Assembly: GCF_001417955.2 (NCBI RefSeq)
Contig: NZ_LKTM01000383.1
Location: 1-64,000 of the forward strand
Origin: Mycobacterium gordonae
GTDB lineage: Bacteria; Actinomycetota; Actinomycetes; Mycobacteriales; Mycobacteriaceae
Direction of reading: 5' to 3'
Length of the DNA: 64,000 bases
The notes beneath the pieces were generated by a model, which was not told where the DNA came from, did no database searches, and saw nothing but the letters and a program-made list of their open reading frames with translations. This document shows positions 1-10,100 of this stretch, piece by piece; position 1 is the stretch's first letter; every line of letters begins with the position of its first letter. A program made the position numbers and the translations under genes.

Positions 1-1839
1 CCCCAGGACGCCCCGGCCAAGCTGCCAGGGCTGGTCGAACGGATGACCGAGGCGGGCCGAAGGATGCTCCCCGGCGGCGACGACCACCCACTCGACGAGC
101 TCCCGCCCCAGACCAGCCGGTTGCCGCTGCTGCCGGGCGCGCGGACGATCGGGGTCGCCGGTCACCAGCTCGGCCTCACCGTCGACGGCCACGAACTGCT
201 GTCGAACGTCACGTTCACGGCACCCCCGGGATCCCTGATCGCGGTCGTCGGGCCGACGGCGGCGCGCAATTTCGCACTGACCGGCCTGCTCGCCGGACCC
301 CGCCGGCTGACCTCAGGTCTCCTGACCGTGGACGGCCATGACGTGCACGCGGAGCCCGATGTGCAGCGACTACGGATCGGTGCGGTGGCGCGCGACAACC
401 GGGTGCATCCCCGGCTCACCGTGGAGCGAGCCCTGGAATACGCGGCCGCGCTGCGGTTGCCGCCGGACACCTCGCCGGAGAACCGCGACCGGGTCGTCCA
501 TCAGGTTCTCGACGAGCTCGAGCTGACCCCGCACCGCACGACCCGGGTCGCCAAGTTGCCGCCCGAAGCGCGCCGGTGCGTGTCGCTGGCGGTCGAGCTG
601 CTCACCAGGCCGTCGCTGCTCGTGGTCGAGGGGCCGGGAGCCGGGCTTGATCCGGCACGGGAGAAGCACGTCATGGCGCTGCTGCGCCGGCAGGCCGACC
701 TCGGCTGCGTGGTGGTGGTGGCCGGCACTTCGCCGGCCTACCTCAACATGTGCGACCAGGTGTTACTGCTCACGCCCGCGGGCCAGTTGGCGTTCGCCGG
801 GCCGCCCTCGCATATCGACTCGGCGCTGGGCACCACCGACTGGTTCGAAATCTTCGGGCGGATCAGCGCAGACCCGCACGGCGCCCACCACGCCTTCCTG
901 ATGCGCCAGCAGTCTTCGGTCTCGCCGACGCCGCCGTCGGTAGCCAGGCCGCAGCGGCTCGCGCCCGTCCCCGGCTTCGGGCAGCAGTTCCGGCTGCTGG
1001 TCCGTCGTCAGCTGCGGTTGCTGTCGTCGAGCCCGGTGTATCCGCTCTTCCTGTTGGCGCTCCCCTTCGTGTTGGGAGCGTTGACATTGTTGATCCCCGG
1101 CAATTCCGGCTTGAGCCGGCCCGGCCCGTCGTCTGCCAACGCCCACGAAGCGATCGAGATCCTGGCCGCGCTCAACTTCGCCGCGGTGTTCATGGGCACC
1201 ACCGTCACCATTGGCAGCCTGGTCTCCGAACGCCGAATCTTCCGGCGGGAACAGACAATCGGATTGTCCGCATCGGCGTACCTGCTGGCCAAACTCGCTG
1301 TCTTCGGTCTGGTCGCCGCGACACAGGCCGCCATCCTGACCGCGTTCGTCATCGTCGGCAAGGGCGGACCCAAGCACGGCGCGGCGCTGCTCGGCACGTC
1401 CCCACTGGCGGCGGGCATCGAGCTTTACGTCAGCGTGGCGGCGACGGCCATCGTCTCGGCGATCGTGGGGTTGGCGCTGTCGTCGCTGGGCAAGTCGATG
1501 GCCGAGGTGGTGCCGCTGTTGATCCCGGCGCTGCTGGCCTCGCTGTTGTTCGCGGGTGGGTTGGCCTCGCTGGTGGGGACCTGGGGCTACGACCAGGTCT
1601 CGTGGTTCGTCCCGGCCCAGTGGGGTTTTGCGGCGGCGGCCGCCACGGTGGATTTGCGCCGGATTGACAAGCTGGCGGACCACAACGCGATGTGGAGCCA
1701 CTACTCGGGTTGGTGGGTATTCGACATGCTCATGCTCGGGGTCCTCGGCGCGGTGTGGCTCGGGATTGTCCGATATCGATTGCGTCCGCCGGCGGCAGCG
1801 CCGCTGCCTCGCGAGAAGCCGGAAATTGCGCGACCTTGA
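1..1839 (+). CDS. Rv1747-like ABC transporter with degenerate ATPase domain (5' end possibly outside window)
   Basis: The frame is open from base 1. The first in-frame ATG is at 43 (598 residues counted from there), so the start may lie upstream, where Rv1747-type proteins carry FHA domains. Residues about 35-270 align by eye with the Rv1747 nucleotide-binding domain, and about 320-590 form an ABC-2 type permease with about six hydrophobic segments. The ATPase motifs are broken. The P-loop reads GPTAARNF (70-77) without Gly-Lys-Ser/Thr. The Q-loop Gln is Arg117. The signature LSGGQ is LPPEA. Walker B is LLVVEGPGAGLDP (192-204), lacking the Asp-Glu pair. The H-loop His is Thr. The permease half looks intact, so this may be a non-hydrolysing paralogue or partner subunit. 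Confidence 0.8.
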   Translation, partial: PQDAPAKLPGLVERMTEAGRRMLPGGDDHPLDELPPQTSRLPLLPGARTIGVAGHQLGLTVDGHELLSNVTFTAPPGSLIAVVGPTAARNFALTGLLAGPRRLTSGLLTVDGHDVHAEPDVQRLRIGAVARDNRVHPRLTVERALEYAAALRLPPDTSPENRDRVVHQVLDELELTPHRTTRVAKLPPEARRCVSLAVELLTRPSLLVVEGPGAGLDPAREKHVMALLRRQADLGCVVVVAGTSPAYLNMCDQVLLLTPAGQLAFAGPPSHIDSALGTTDWFEIFGRISADPHGAHHAFLMRQQSSVSPTPPSVARPQRLAPVPGFGQQFRLLVRRQLRLLSSSPVYPLFLLALPFVLGALTLLIPGNSGLSRPGPSSANAHEAIEILAALNFAAVFMGTTVTIGSLVSERRIFRREQTIGLSASAYLLAKLAVFGLVAATQAAILTAFVIVGKGGPKHGAALLGTSPLAAGIELYVSVAATAIVSAIVGLALSSLGKSMAEVVPLLIPALLASLLFAGGLASLVGTWGYDQVSWFVPAQWGFAAAAATVDLRRIDKLADHNAMWSHYSGWWVFDMLMLGVLGAVWLGIVRYRLRPPAAAPLPREKPEIARP

Positions 1840-2012
1840 CCGGTAGTGGTGGGACCGCACGCAAGAATTCCACAAGTCCCCGAAGCTAATCTCGGCCCGA
1901 CTGCATTGAATGCCATTTCAAGAATGGAAATGGCGCGCATATTGCGGGACGCGAATCGCGTCAACGAACTTCCCTGCGCACCTGTTTTCTGCCTGCCGAA
2001 AGGAGGGCCATC

Positions 2013-2342
2013 GTGCGACTGGCCCACGCAACAAAGCAAGTCCTGACAGCAACACTGCTGGCGGGGTCCGCCGCACTCGCGGGGTGGGGTGCGGGCGTCG
2101 CCCACGCGGAGACGTTTACGCCGCACCAGTGGTGTCCGGGTAACCCCAAGCAGCCGCCCTACATTGTGAACCAGTTCATCGACTGGGACTGGGGCGTTTG
2201 CCACACCTGGTATCCGACCAACTACGGGATGGGCAACGTCACCTCGCAGGGCAGCCCGATCTCGATCTGGGACGGTGCCAATCCGCCGATCGAGGCGATC
2301 ACCAGAAGGGAATGCCCGCCGATCAGCTTCATGTGTCCCTAG
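2013..2342 (+). CDS. small secreted protein of unknown function
   Basis: A 109-residue protein. The GTG start at 2013 is chosen because AAGGAGG (about 2000-2006) lies at good spacing. Residues 1-32 form a Sec signal peptide with a basic N-terminus, an alanine/leucine/glycine core and a likely cut after AHA. The mature part is about 77 residues, rich in Trp, Pro and Tyr, with four cysteines (in WCPGN, GVCHTW, RRECPP and the C-terminal MCP) that could form two disulfides. It resembles the many small secreted mycobacterial proteins. I do not recognise the family and assign no function. Confidence 0.65.
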   Translation: MRLAHATKQVLTATLLAGSAALAGWGAGVAHAETFTPHQWCPGNPKQPPYIVNQFIDWDWGVCHTWYPTNYGMGNVTSQGSPISIWDGANPPIEAITRRECPPISFMCP

Positions 2343-2805
2343 TCCGGGAGACGGGTTACCCCACCAATTGCGCGATTTCCATCACCTTCGGCGGTGCCTG
2401 ATCCACCTGACGCATGAATTTCCCAGCCGACTAAAGTCGCCTCCGTTTCGATGGTGAAGGAACCCTGTGATGGAGGTTCGTCACAATTTGGAGAGATAAT
2501 CGGCGGGGCATTGCACGTGCCCCTAGGCCGGCTCCGCCGCGGCGGCAATGACGGCCTCGGGCGGCGGCGGTGGCGCCCAGCGAGGGGGCATCCGGCATCG
2601 TACACGGAGCGCGGGCGAAACTGCGCCGACGGTCATAAGACCCGGCAATTCCCTTGTGCCGGAACCAAATCAGCATGCCCTGGGCCCGCGCCGCCGATTA
2701 CGACGAACACGAGAATGCACGTAACGATTGAAAGATTTCTGCGACACACTGTGTTCATAGGGCCGACCTGTTCCTGCCGGGCATTCGAACGACTACGGTC
2801 GGGGA
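2343..2805. other. 463-bp intergenic region upstream of the acyl-CoA oxidase-like gene
   Basis: No ORF here has a convincing start, RBS or protein character. The part next to the downstream gene contains an imperfect inverted repeat, GACACACTGTGTTC, at about 2743-2756, which could be an operator. Its short arms make this only a suggestion. I see no hairpin followed by a T-run and no RNA gene. Confidence 0.3.
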
Positions 2806-4746
2806 ATGGCGTCAGACAACAAAAGCACTGCCGACTACATCCGCGACGCGCTTGACGGGCGTTGGCGCGACGTGAAGAACGAGACGCGGGCCAAGCTCTC
2901 GCATGAGGCTTTCCGTCCGCACTACACCCCCAACACGGTCATCGCGCGCGCCAAGGTCGCCGAGCAGATGCAGATGATGGCGGCCGCCGGCGTTTCGGAC
3001 GAAGGGTTCCGCAAGGAGCACGGCGGCACCGGCGACGTCGGTGCGGCGGTCACCATGATCGAGATGCTGGCGATGTCCGACCTTTCGCTGATGGTCAAGG
3101 CCGGCGTGCAGTGGGGCCTGTTCGGCGGTGCCGTCGAGAATCTGGGCACCGAGCGCCACGCCTCCTACGTCAGGGACATCATCACCCTGGATCTGCTCGG
3201 GTGTTTCGCGATGACCGAGACCGGGCATGGCAGCGACGTCCAGTCGCTGGAGACCACGGCCACCTATGACGTCGAGACCGAAGAGTTCGTCGTCAACTCC
3301 CCCACCCCGACCTCGCGCAAGGACTACATCGGCGGCGCGGCCGAAACCGCAACCATCGCAGCGGTTTTCGCCCAACTCATCACGCATCAGGATGGCAAGC
3401 CGGTCAACCACGGCGTGCACTGCGTCCTGGTCCCCATCCGCGACGCCGACGGCAACGACCTGCCCGGCGTGACCACCTCGGACTGTCACTACAAGGGCGG
3501 CCTGCCCGGTGTCGACAACGGCCGCATCATGTTCGACAACGTCCGCGTGCCGCGGGTCAACTTGCTGAACAAGTACGGCGAGGTCGAACCGGACGGCACC
3601 TACACCTCGCCGATCGACAACGCCAACCGGCGCTTCTTCACGATGATCGGCACGCTGATCCGCGGCCGGGTCACCGTCGGTGGCAGCGCCGGCAACGCGG
3701 CCCACGTCGCGCTGGACATCGCGACCCGTTATGCGTTGCAGCGCAGGCAGTTCAGCGCGCCCGGCGACGACGACCACGAAGTGCTCATCATGGACTACCT
3801 GGTGCACCAGCGTCGGCTGTTCCCGTTGATCGCGAAGTCGTACGCGCTGCAGTTCGCTCAGAACGAACTGGTGTCCAAGTGTCATGACCTGCAGACCTCC
3901 GACGTGGTGGACGCCGAGGAGCAGCGGGAGCTGGAGGCGCGTGCCGCCGGGCTGAAGGCGGCCAACACCTGGCATGCGTCCCAGGCCATCCAGGAGGCCC
4001 GCGAAGCCTGCGGCGGCGCCGGTTACATGGCCGAGAACCGGCTGATCGCGCTGCGGGCCGACACCGACGTGTTCACCACCTTCGAAGGTGACAACCACGT
4101 GCTGACCCAGCTGGTGGCGAAGGAACTACTGACCGCCTACGCCGACGACATCAAGAGCATGAGCCCGGTCGAGTGGGTGCGTTTCGCGGCCAACACCGTG
4201 GGCGACCGGGTGAAGAAACGCACTGCGGCCGAAGCGATCATGCAGCGCATCGTCGACTCGCGGCAGGACAACGAGGAGGAAGGCAGCCTGTTCAACCGCG
4301 GCACCCAGGTGCAGATGTTCGAAGACCGTGAGGAATACCTGTTGTCCTCGGTGGCGCGCCGGCTGCAGGGCAAGTCCAAGGAGATGTCGGCCTTCGACGC
4401 GTTCAACGCGGTGCAGGATCACGTGCTGCACGCGGCGAAAGCGCACATCGACACCGTGGTGCTGGAAGCCTTCGTCGCCGGGATCGAGTCATGCCGGGAC
4501 CGCGAGGCACGCGAGCTGCTGGGCGTGGTGTGCGACCTGTACGCGTTGACGGTCATCGAAGAGGACAAGGCCTGGTTCATCGAGCACCGGTACCTGTCGA
4601 CCGAGCGCGCCAAAGCCGTCACCCGGGGCATCAACGACCGGTGCCGGGTGCTGCGCCCGCACGCCAGGACGCTGGTCGACGGGTTCGGCATCCCGGCGCC
4701 GCTGCGCTACGCCGAGATGCTGCACCCGGAGAATCTGCCCGACTAA
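2806..4746 (+). CDS. acyl-CoA dehydrogenase/oxidase family flavoprotein
   Basis: A 646-residue protein, longer than the usual 380-400 residue acyl-CoA dehydrogenase and matching the acyl-CoA oxidase layout: N-terminal helical domain, central beta domain, FAD-binding helical domain, then an extra C-terminal ACOX-like helical domain (about 460-630). CFAMTETGHGSD is the flavin/substrate segment of the beta domain. RYALQRRQF and EACGGAGYMAENRL are typical of the helical core. TFEGDN places the catalytic-base glutamate at E427. It should oxidise acyl-CoA to 2-enoyl-CoA. The sequence does not tell whether O2 or an electron-transfer flavoprotein accepts the electrons. It converges with the NarK gene, the stop codons overlapping by four bases. 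Confidence 0.85.
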   Translation: MASDNKSTADYIRDALDGRWRDVKNETRAKLSHEAFRPHYTPNTVIARAKVAEQMQMMAAAGVSDEGFRKEHGGTGDVGAAVTMIEMLAMSDLSLMVKAGVQWGLFGGAVENLGTERHASYVRDIITLDLLGCFAMTETGHGSDVQSLETTATYDVETEEFVVNSPTPTSRKDYIGGAAETATIAAVFAQLITHQDGKPVNHGVHCVLVPIRDADGNDLPGVTTSDCHYKGGLPGVDNGRIMFDNVRVPRVNLLNKYGEVEPDGTYTSPIDNANRRFFTMIGTLIRGRVTVGGSAGNAAHVALDIATRYALQRRQFSAPGDDDHEVLIMDYLVHQRRLFPLIAKSYALQFAQNELVSKCHDLQTSDVVDAEEQRELEARAAGLKAANTWHASQAIQEAREACGGAGYMAENRLIALRADTDVFTTFEGDNHVLTQLVAKELLTAYADDIKSMSPVEWVRFAANTVGDRVKKRTAAEAIMQRIVDSRQDNEEEGSLFNRGTQVQMFEDREEYLLSSVARRLQGKSKEMSAFDAFNAVQDHVLHAAKAHIDTVVLEAFVAGIESCRDREARELLGVVCDLYALTVIEEDKAWFIEHRYLSTERAKAVTRGINDRCRVLRPHARTLVDGFGIPAPLRYAEMLHPENLPD

Positions 4747-6197
4747 GCCTTGCCCACAACGAGTTCCGCGGACCGCACCACCGGGGTGACGGCTCTGCGG
4801 ACGTAAGCCTGCCAGGTGAGCGCGGCGGCAGCGGCATAGCAGCACATGAAGATCCAGAATGCCTCGGTCCCGGCCCCGGTGCTCTGATACGACGCCCGCA
4901 GCGCGAGGTTGATGCCGACCCCGCCGAGTGCGCCGACGGAGGTGACAAACCCGATGACCACGCCGGAAATGATCCGCGACCATTCCCGCCGATCGGCTTC
5001 GCCGACATCGAGCGTGCGGCTGCACGCCTCGAAGATCGTCGGGATCATCTTGTAGACGGATCCGTTGCCCAGTCCGGACAATACGAAAAGTGTTATGAAG
5101 CAGGCGAAATAGCCGGCCATGGCGGTACCGCCGTGATGACGGTGCTGATGGGCACTGGTGCTGATCAGTAGCCCTGCGGTGAGCGCCATGCCGAGGAACA
5201 CCATCAGCGTGAGGCGGCTGCCACCGATGCGGTCGGCCAGCCGGCCGCCGTAAACCCTTGCCACCGCAGCCAACAGCGGGCCCAGAAAGGCGAGTTCGGC
5301 GGCGTGCAGGCTGGCCTGCGCCACCGTTTCCCCGCCCGCCACGAAGTTGGTCTGCAACACCTGGCCGAACGCGAAGGAGAAGCCGATGAACGAGCCGAAG
5401 GTACCGAGGTAGAGCAGCGAGAGCAGCCAGGTGTCGCGGGACGCGAACATCGCCGCGATGATCGGCCGCAGCTGTGCGGGCCTGACGTGATGCTGCGCAA
5501 CGGTATTCATGCCTCGGGTCACCCCGATCGACGCGATCACCAGTGACACCGCGTACATTCCGCAGACCAGATACGGTTTGCGGTCGCCTGCGGTGGCGAT
5601 GACCAGCAGCCCGACCAGCTGGATCGTCGGCACACCGAGATTGCCGATACCGCCGGCCAATCCGAGCGCGGAACCCTTGAGCCGGTGTGGATAGAAGGCA
5701 TTGGCGTTGCTCATCGAGGCCGCGAAATTGCCGCCACCCAATCCGGTGAGCGCCGCGCAGATCAGGTACGGCCACAACGGCAGACCCGGGTGCAGCAACA
5801 ACACCATCGTGCCGACGACGGGGACCAGCAAGGCCAGCGACGAAAGCATCGCCCAGTTGCGTCCGCCGAAGACCGCGGTGGCCAACGAGTAAGGCATCCG
5901 CAGGCAGGCTCCGACCAACGTCGCGGTCATGCCCAGCAGCAACTTGTCGCCCGTGGAAAACCCGTACACGTTCTGCGGCATGAACAGTTCCATCACCGGC
6001 CACAGCGTCCAGACCGAGTAGCCGAGGTGAACCGTGACGATCGACCACAACAGATTCCGTCGCGCGATCAGTTTGTTGCCGGCCTCCCACGCGTCCACAT
6101 CTTCGGCATCCCAGTGGGAGATGTGACGCGGGCCACGACGACCGCTCGTGATGTTGTCACAAGGCTGCACCCTCGGCGGCAGCGTTTGCTGGTGCAT
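4743..6197 (-). CDS. narK1: nitrate/nitrite MFS transporter, NarK family
   Basis: A 484-residue inner-membrane protein with about twelve hydrophobic segments. The ATG at 6197 is preferred over an upstream in-frame start because GGAGGG sits just before it on the minus strand. The glycine-rich nitrate-porter signature is clear: GLGGGNFAASMSNANAFYP followed by KGSALGLAGGIGNLGVP. The family moves nitrate in and/or nitrite out. Gene order narK-lipoprotein-(nitrate reductase)-malic enzyme matches Rv2329c (narK1)-Rv2330c (lppP)-mez, which supports the symbol. With the assimilatory nitrate reductase 1 kb away, nitrate uptake for nitrogen supply is the likely role here. Confidence 0.88.
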   Translation of the reverse strand: MHQQTLPPRVQPCDNITSGRRGPRHISHWDAEDVDAWEAGNKLIARRNLLWSIVTVHLGYSVWTLWPVMELFMPQNVYGFSTGDKLLLGMTATLVGACLRMPYSLATAVFGGRNWAMLSSLALLVPVVGTMVLLLHPGLPLWPYLICAALTGLGGGNFAASMSNANAFYPHRLKGSALGLAGGIGNLGVPTIQLVGLLVIATAGDRKPYLVCGMYAVSLVIASIGVTRGMNTVAQHHVRPAQLRPIIAAMFASRDTWLLSLLYLGTFGSFIGFSFAFGQVLQTNFVAGGETVAQASLHAAELAFLGPLLAAVARVYGGRLADRIGGSRLTLMVFLGMALTAGLLISTSAHQHRHHGGTAMAGYFACFITLFVLSGLGNGSVYKMIPTIFEACSRTLDVGEADRREWSRIISGVVIGFVTSVGALGGVGINLALRASYQSTGAGTEAFWIFMCCYAAAAALTWQAYVRRAVTPVVRSAELVVGKA

Positions 6198-6339
6198 GAC
6201 CCTCCTTACCGCGTCCTGACCCGGTGTCCGGTACGGAAGCTTCAGCGTGCCAGGCGAACCGGAGTCAAGCACGCCACCAGCAGCCGGAAACTGCTGTAGG
6301 TGTGCTGTAGAAGTGCTGAGTGAGGCGAAAAGCGCAGGT

Positions 6340-6840
6340 CTAGGCGGGCGGCTGATGCGGGATGGGGCTGAGCGCCCTGAGTTTGCCGCCGGGTCCGATC
6401 TCGAACTTCACCGTGCCCTTGCCCGTGGGGCAGCATTCTTCGTCACTGCCGTTTCGCCACTGGTACTGCACGGTCACGGTGTCGTCGGCGGGAGGCAGCA
6501 CGGTGATGTAGGGCTTGGGGTTCGGGGTGGGCGAACCCAACGGGGTGTTGCGATCGAAGAACAACAGCTGTTGCGGCGTCGATTCCGAGGCGATGGTGGG
6601 GATGATCTGTACCCAGTTCAGCCGGCATTTGCGCGTGTGGCCGCGGGCGATTTCCACCCAGGCAGACCCCGGCACCTCGACCGGGACGGCGGCGATGGCC
6701 CGCCGTACCGTGTCGGCGGTGGGGCTGTCGGACTCCTTGCAGGAATCCGGTTTCGCTTGCGGCGGCGGCGACGAATGGCCACCACAACCTGCCACCGCCA
6801 CCCCCAGCATGAGCAGGGCAGCGCCGAACCGAGACCGCAC
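6340..6840 (-). CDS. lppP: LppP/LprE-type lipoprotein
   Basis: A 166-residue protein with a lipoprotein signal: basic start, hydrophobic core and a lipobox-like VAVAGC, giving lipidated Cys19. The mature part has the conserved Cys/Trp pattern of the LppP/LprE family (a Cys in DSCKES, then CRLNWVQ, PQQLLFFD, and the CCPTG turn near the C-terminus), consistent with a folded, disulfide-bonded domain outside the membrane. The position directly upstream of narK on the same strand matches lppP (Rv2330c) in M. tuberculosis. The biochemical role of the family is not known to me. Proximity suggests an envelope role linked to the transporter, but this is inference. Confidence 0.8.
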   Translation of the reverse strand: MRSRFGAALLMLGVAVAGCGGHSSPPPQAKPDSCKESDSPTADTVRRAIAAVPVEVPGSAWVEIARGHTRKCRLNWVQIIPTIASESTPQQLLFFDRNTPLGSPTPNPKPYITVLPPADDTVTVQYQWRNGSDEECCPTGKGTVKFEIGPGGKLRALSPIPHQPPA

Positions 6841-7171
6841 CTCGCGAGCTTAGCGAAGAGGCCGGCCGCCGCCCGCCGCAGCTGGGCACACTCTGTGAAT
6901 GTCCGTCGGGTTTGGTCAAAACCCCAGGTGCAGAGCCTGAAGCGCGGCTCGGCGTGGGTAACCTCGGCGAAGACCACTGGTCGACGAGGACCGGTGTTGC
7001 GTTGACGGCGGCGCGCACCGCCACCCGAATTTCACGCCGACCGCACACGGGGCCTCACCCCGTGCGAGAAGTCCGTAAAGCCGCTGAAACCTCGGGTGCG
7101 CGGTACCGAAACATCGCTACCGGACGATCAGGACAGTTCCCGGTGCGCGAGAGGAGAGGTCGGAAATCACC
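6841..7171. other. 331-bp divergent intergenic region between lppP and the nitrate reductase
   Basis: This region must hold the promoters of the leftward lipoprotein gene and the rightward nitrate reductase gene. A purine-rich GAGAGGAGAGG lies at about 7149-7159, upstream of the ATG at 7172. I looked for a GlnR-type AC-rich repeat and found only isolated GAAAC/GTACC fragments without the expected spacing. No small gene or terminator hairpin is evident. Confidence 0.3.
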
Positions 7172-10100
7172 ATGCGATCCCCCGACGATGCCGTGCGCAC
7201 CATGTGCGCCTACTGCGGCGTCGGCTGCGGAATGGTGTTGCAGATCACCACGGATCCGGAAAGCGGCCGCCGTCACATCGCGAAAACCGTTGGGCAGGAG
7301 AATCATCCGGCCAACTTCGGCCGATTGTGCACCAAAGGCACGACCACGGCTGACTTTCTGGCCGCCTCGGGACGAGCCGAATCGGCCTACATCCGGACCG
7401 ACCGTGGTCAGCCGTTCGAACCCGTCGAAACCGACACCGCGATCATGCGGTCCGCCAAGCGGTTACGGGGCATCATCGACAAGCACGGACCTGACGCCGT
7501 AGCCCTGTACGTGTCGGGGCAGATGTCGCTGGAAGCTCAGTACCTGGCGAACAAGCTGGCCAAAGGTTTCATCGGCACCAACCAGATCGAATCCAATTCG
7601 CGGCTGTGTATGGCCGGGGCCAGTTCCGGTTACAAGTTGTCGCTGGGAGCCGACGGCCCGCCCGGCTCATACCAGGACTTCGACCACGCCGACGTGTTCT
7701 TCGTCATCGGCGCCAATATGGCCGACTGCCATCCGATTCTGTTCCTGCGCATGATGGAACGGGTCAAGGCGGGTGCCAAAATGATCGTCGTCGATCCCCG
7801 CCGCACCGCGACCGCGGCCAAGGCCGACCTTTTCCTGCAGATCGCCCCCGGCTCGGATCTCGCGCTGCTCAACGGCTTACTGCACCTGATCGTGCGCAAC
7901 GGGCACACCGACCCGGACTTCATCGCCGAGTTCACCACCGGCTGGGAGGTGATGCCCGGCTTCCTGGAACAGTTCACCCCCGAGCGGGTCAGTGACATCA
8001 CCGGCATTCCGATCGAAGACATCCGCACCGCGGCGCAATGGATCGGCGAAGCCGCCAATTGGATCAGCTGCTGGACGATGGGACTCAATCAGAGCACCCA
8101 CGGCACCTGGAACACCAACGCGATCTGCAACCTGCATCTGGCCACCGGTGCGATCTGCAAACCCGGCAGCGGACCGTTCTCGCTCACCGGCCAGCCCAAC
8201 GCCATGGGCGGGCGCGAAATGGGTTACATGGGACCGGGTTTGCCGGGCCAGCGCGCGGTGACCAGCAGCGAGGACCGCGAGTTCACCGAGGACCAGTGGG
8301 GCATTCCCCGCGGGTCGCTGCGCACCGACGTCAGCGACGGCGTGATCGACATGTTCACCCGCATGGCCGACGGTCAAATCAAGGCGTGCTGGATAATCTG
8401 CACCAATCCCGTTGCCACCGTTGCTAATCGGAAGACGGTGTTGGCCGGTCTGGAGCGGGCCGAACTGGTGATCACCCAGGACGCGTATCTGGAGACCGAG
8501 ACCAACGAATACGCAGACGTCGTGCTGCCGGCCGCCCTGTGGACGGAGTCCGACGGCGTGATGGTCAACTCCGAACGCAACCTCACTCTGTTCCAGCAGG
8601 CAGTCGATCCACCGCCGCAGGCCTTACCGGACTGGCAGATCATCGCCCGAATCGCCTGCGCGATGGGGTTTTCCGACTCGTTCAGCTACTCCTCCGCCGA
8701 GGAGGTGTTCGAGGAGATCAAGCGTTTCGCCAATCCCAGGACCGGCTACGACATCCGTGGCATCAGTTACCCGCGGTTACGCCAGACGCCGGTGCAGTGG
8801 CCCTGCCCGCCCGACAGCACCACCGACCGCAACCCGATCCGCTACCTCAACGACGGGGTCAGCCAGACCCGCCTGGTCCGGGAGGACGGGCACGTACCCC
8901 GGCTCGCGTTCCCGACTCCGCACGGGCGGGCAGTGTTCTTCGCCCGTCCGCACCTGCCGCCTGAGGAGATGCCGGACAACGATTACCCGTTCCTGCTCAA
9001 CACCGGGCGCCTGCCGCACCAGTGGCACACCATGACCAAGACCGGCAAGGTCGCCAAGCTGAACAAGCTCAACCCGGGGCCTTTTGTGGAGATCAACCCG
9101 GAAGATGCTGTCCGTCAGGACATCTGCGAGGGTGATCGGGTTGAGATCGCGTCCCGACGCGGCCGCGCCGTGCTGCCCGCCGTCGTCACCGACCGGGTCC
9201 GGCCCGGCAATTGCTTCGCCCCGTTCCATTGGAACGACACCTTCGGCGAATACCTGTCGATCAACGCGGTCACCAATGACGCCGTAGACCCGGTGTCGCG
9301 CCAACCGGAGTACAAGGCCTGCGCGGTCACATTGACCAAGGTCGCCGGCCGCACCGCGACGCCGCCCCAGGAGTCGCAGACACCCGACACCGGTCACCCG
9401 GCGCCTCTCGTCAGCCTGTCCCAGATCGACGCGATCGCCGAGTTCCTTGGGGTGGCATCCGAACCCGCGCCCGAATTCGACCCGAACGGTCGCGCCTACC
9501 TGGCGGGGCTGCTGGCCGGGCTGCGGGTCGAGGCCGGCCGGCCGATGACCGGGTTGCCCACTTTGCCGGTCAGCGCACCGTTCGACACCCGCACCCGGAT
9601 GTGGCTGGACGGCGTGATCGCGGGGATGTGCTCACGCACCTCGGCACCGACCGCGGATGTCGACACCCACCGCAAGCCCGATGCCGCAGCCGGCCGGCCC
9701 GCCGTTGTGCTGCTGTGGGCCTCCCAGACCGGCAACGCCGAGGAACTCGCGGCCGACGTGGCCGCGCGCCTTGCCGACGCCGAACTGTCGGTGGCCGTGC
9801 ACGCGATGGACGACTTCCCGGTCGGCGACCTGCCGGGCACGCGCGAGTTACTGCTGATCACCAGCACCACCGGTGACGGCGATCCGCCCGACAACGGCGC
9901 CGCCCTGTGGCGGGCACTCTCGGGCCAGGAAGCGCCCCGGCTGGCCGAGACTCGCTACGCCGTCCTGGCCCTCGGCGACTCCAACTACAACGACTTCTGC
10001 GGCCACGGACGAAGGCTCGACGAGCGGCTCGCCGAACTGGGCGCGACCCGCATCACCGGCCGCGTCGACTGCGAGCCCGACTACGAAGACGCCGCCGCCC

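Noticed and set aside
763..1875. Long minus-strand frame opposite the ABC transporter
   Set aside because: Arg/Gln-rich shadow translation of GC-rich DNA, fully antisense to a clear gene, with no RBS or family features.
2812..4098. 428-codon minus-strand frame opposite the acyl-CoA oxidase-like gene
   Set aside because: Shadow of the third-position GC bias of the real gene; no recognisable domains.
6841..7171. Candidate GlnR site upstream of the nitrate reductase
   Set aside because: GTACC and GAAAC elements are present but without the required spacing, so I do not claim a site.
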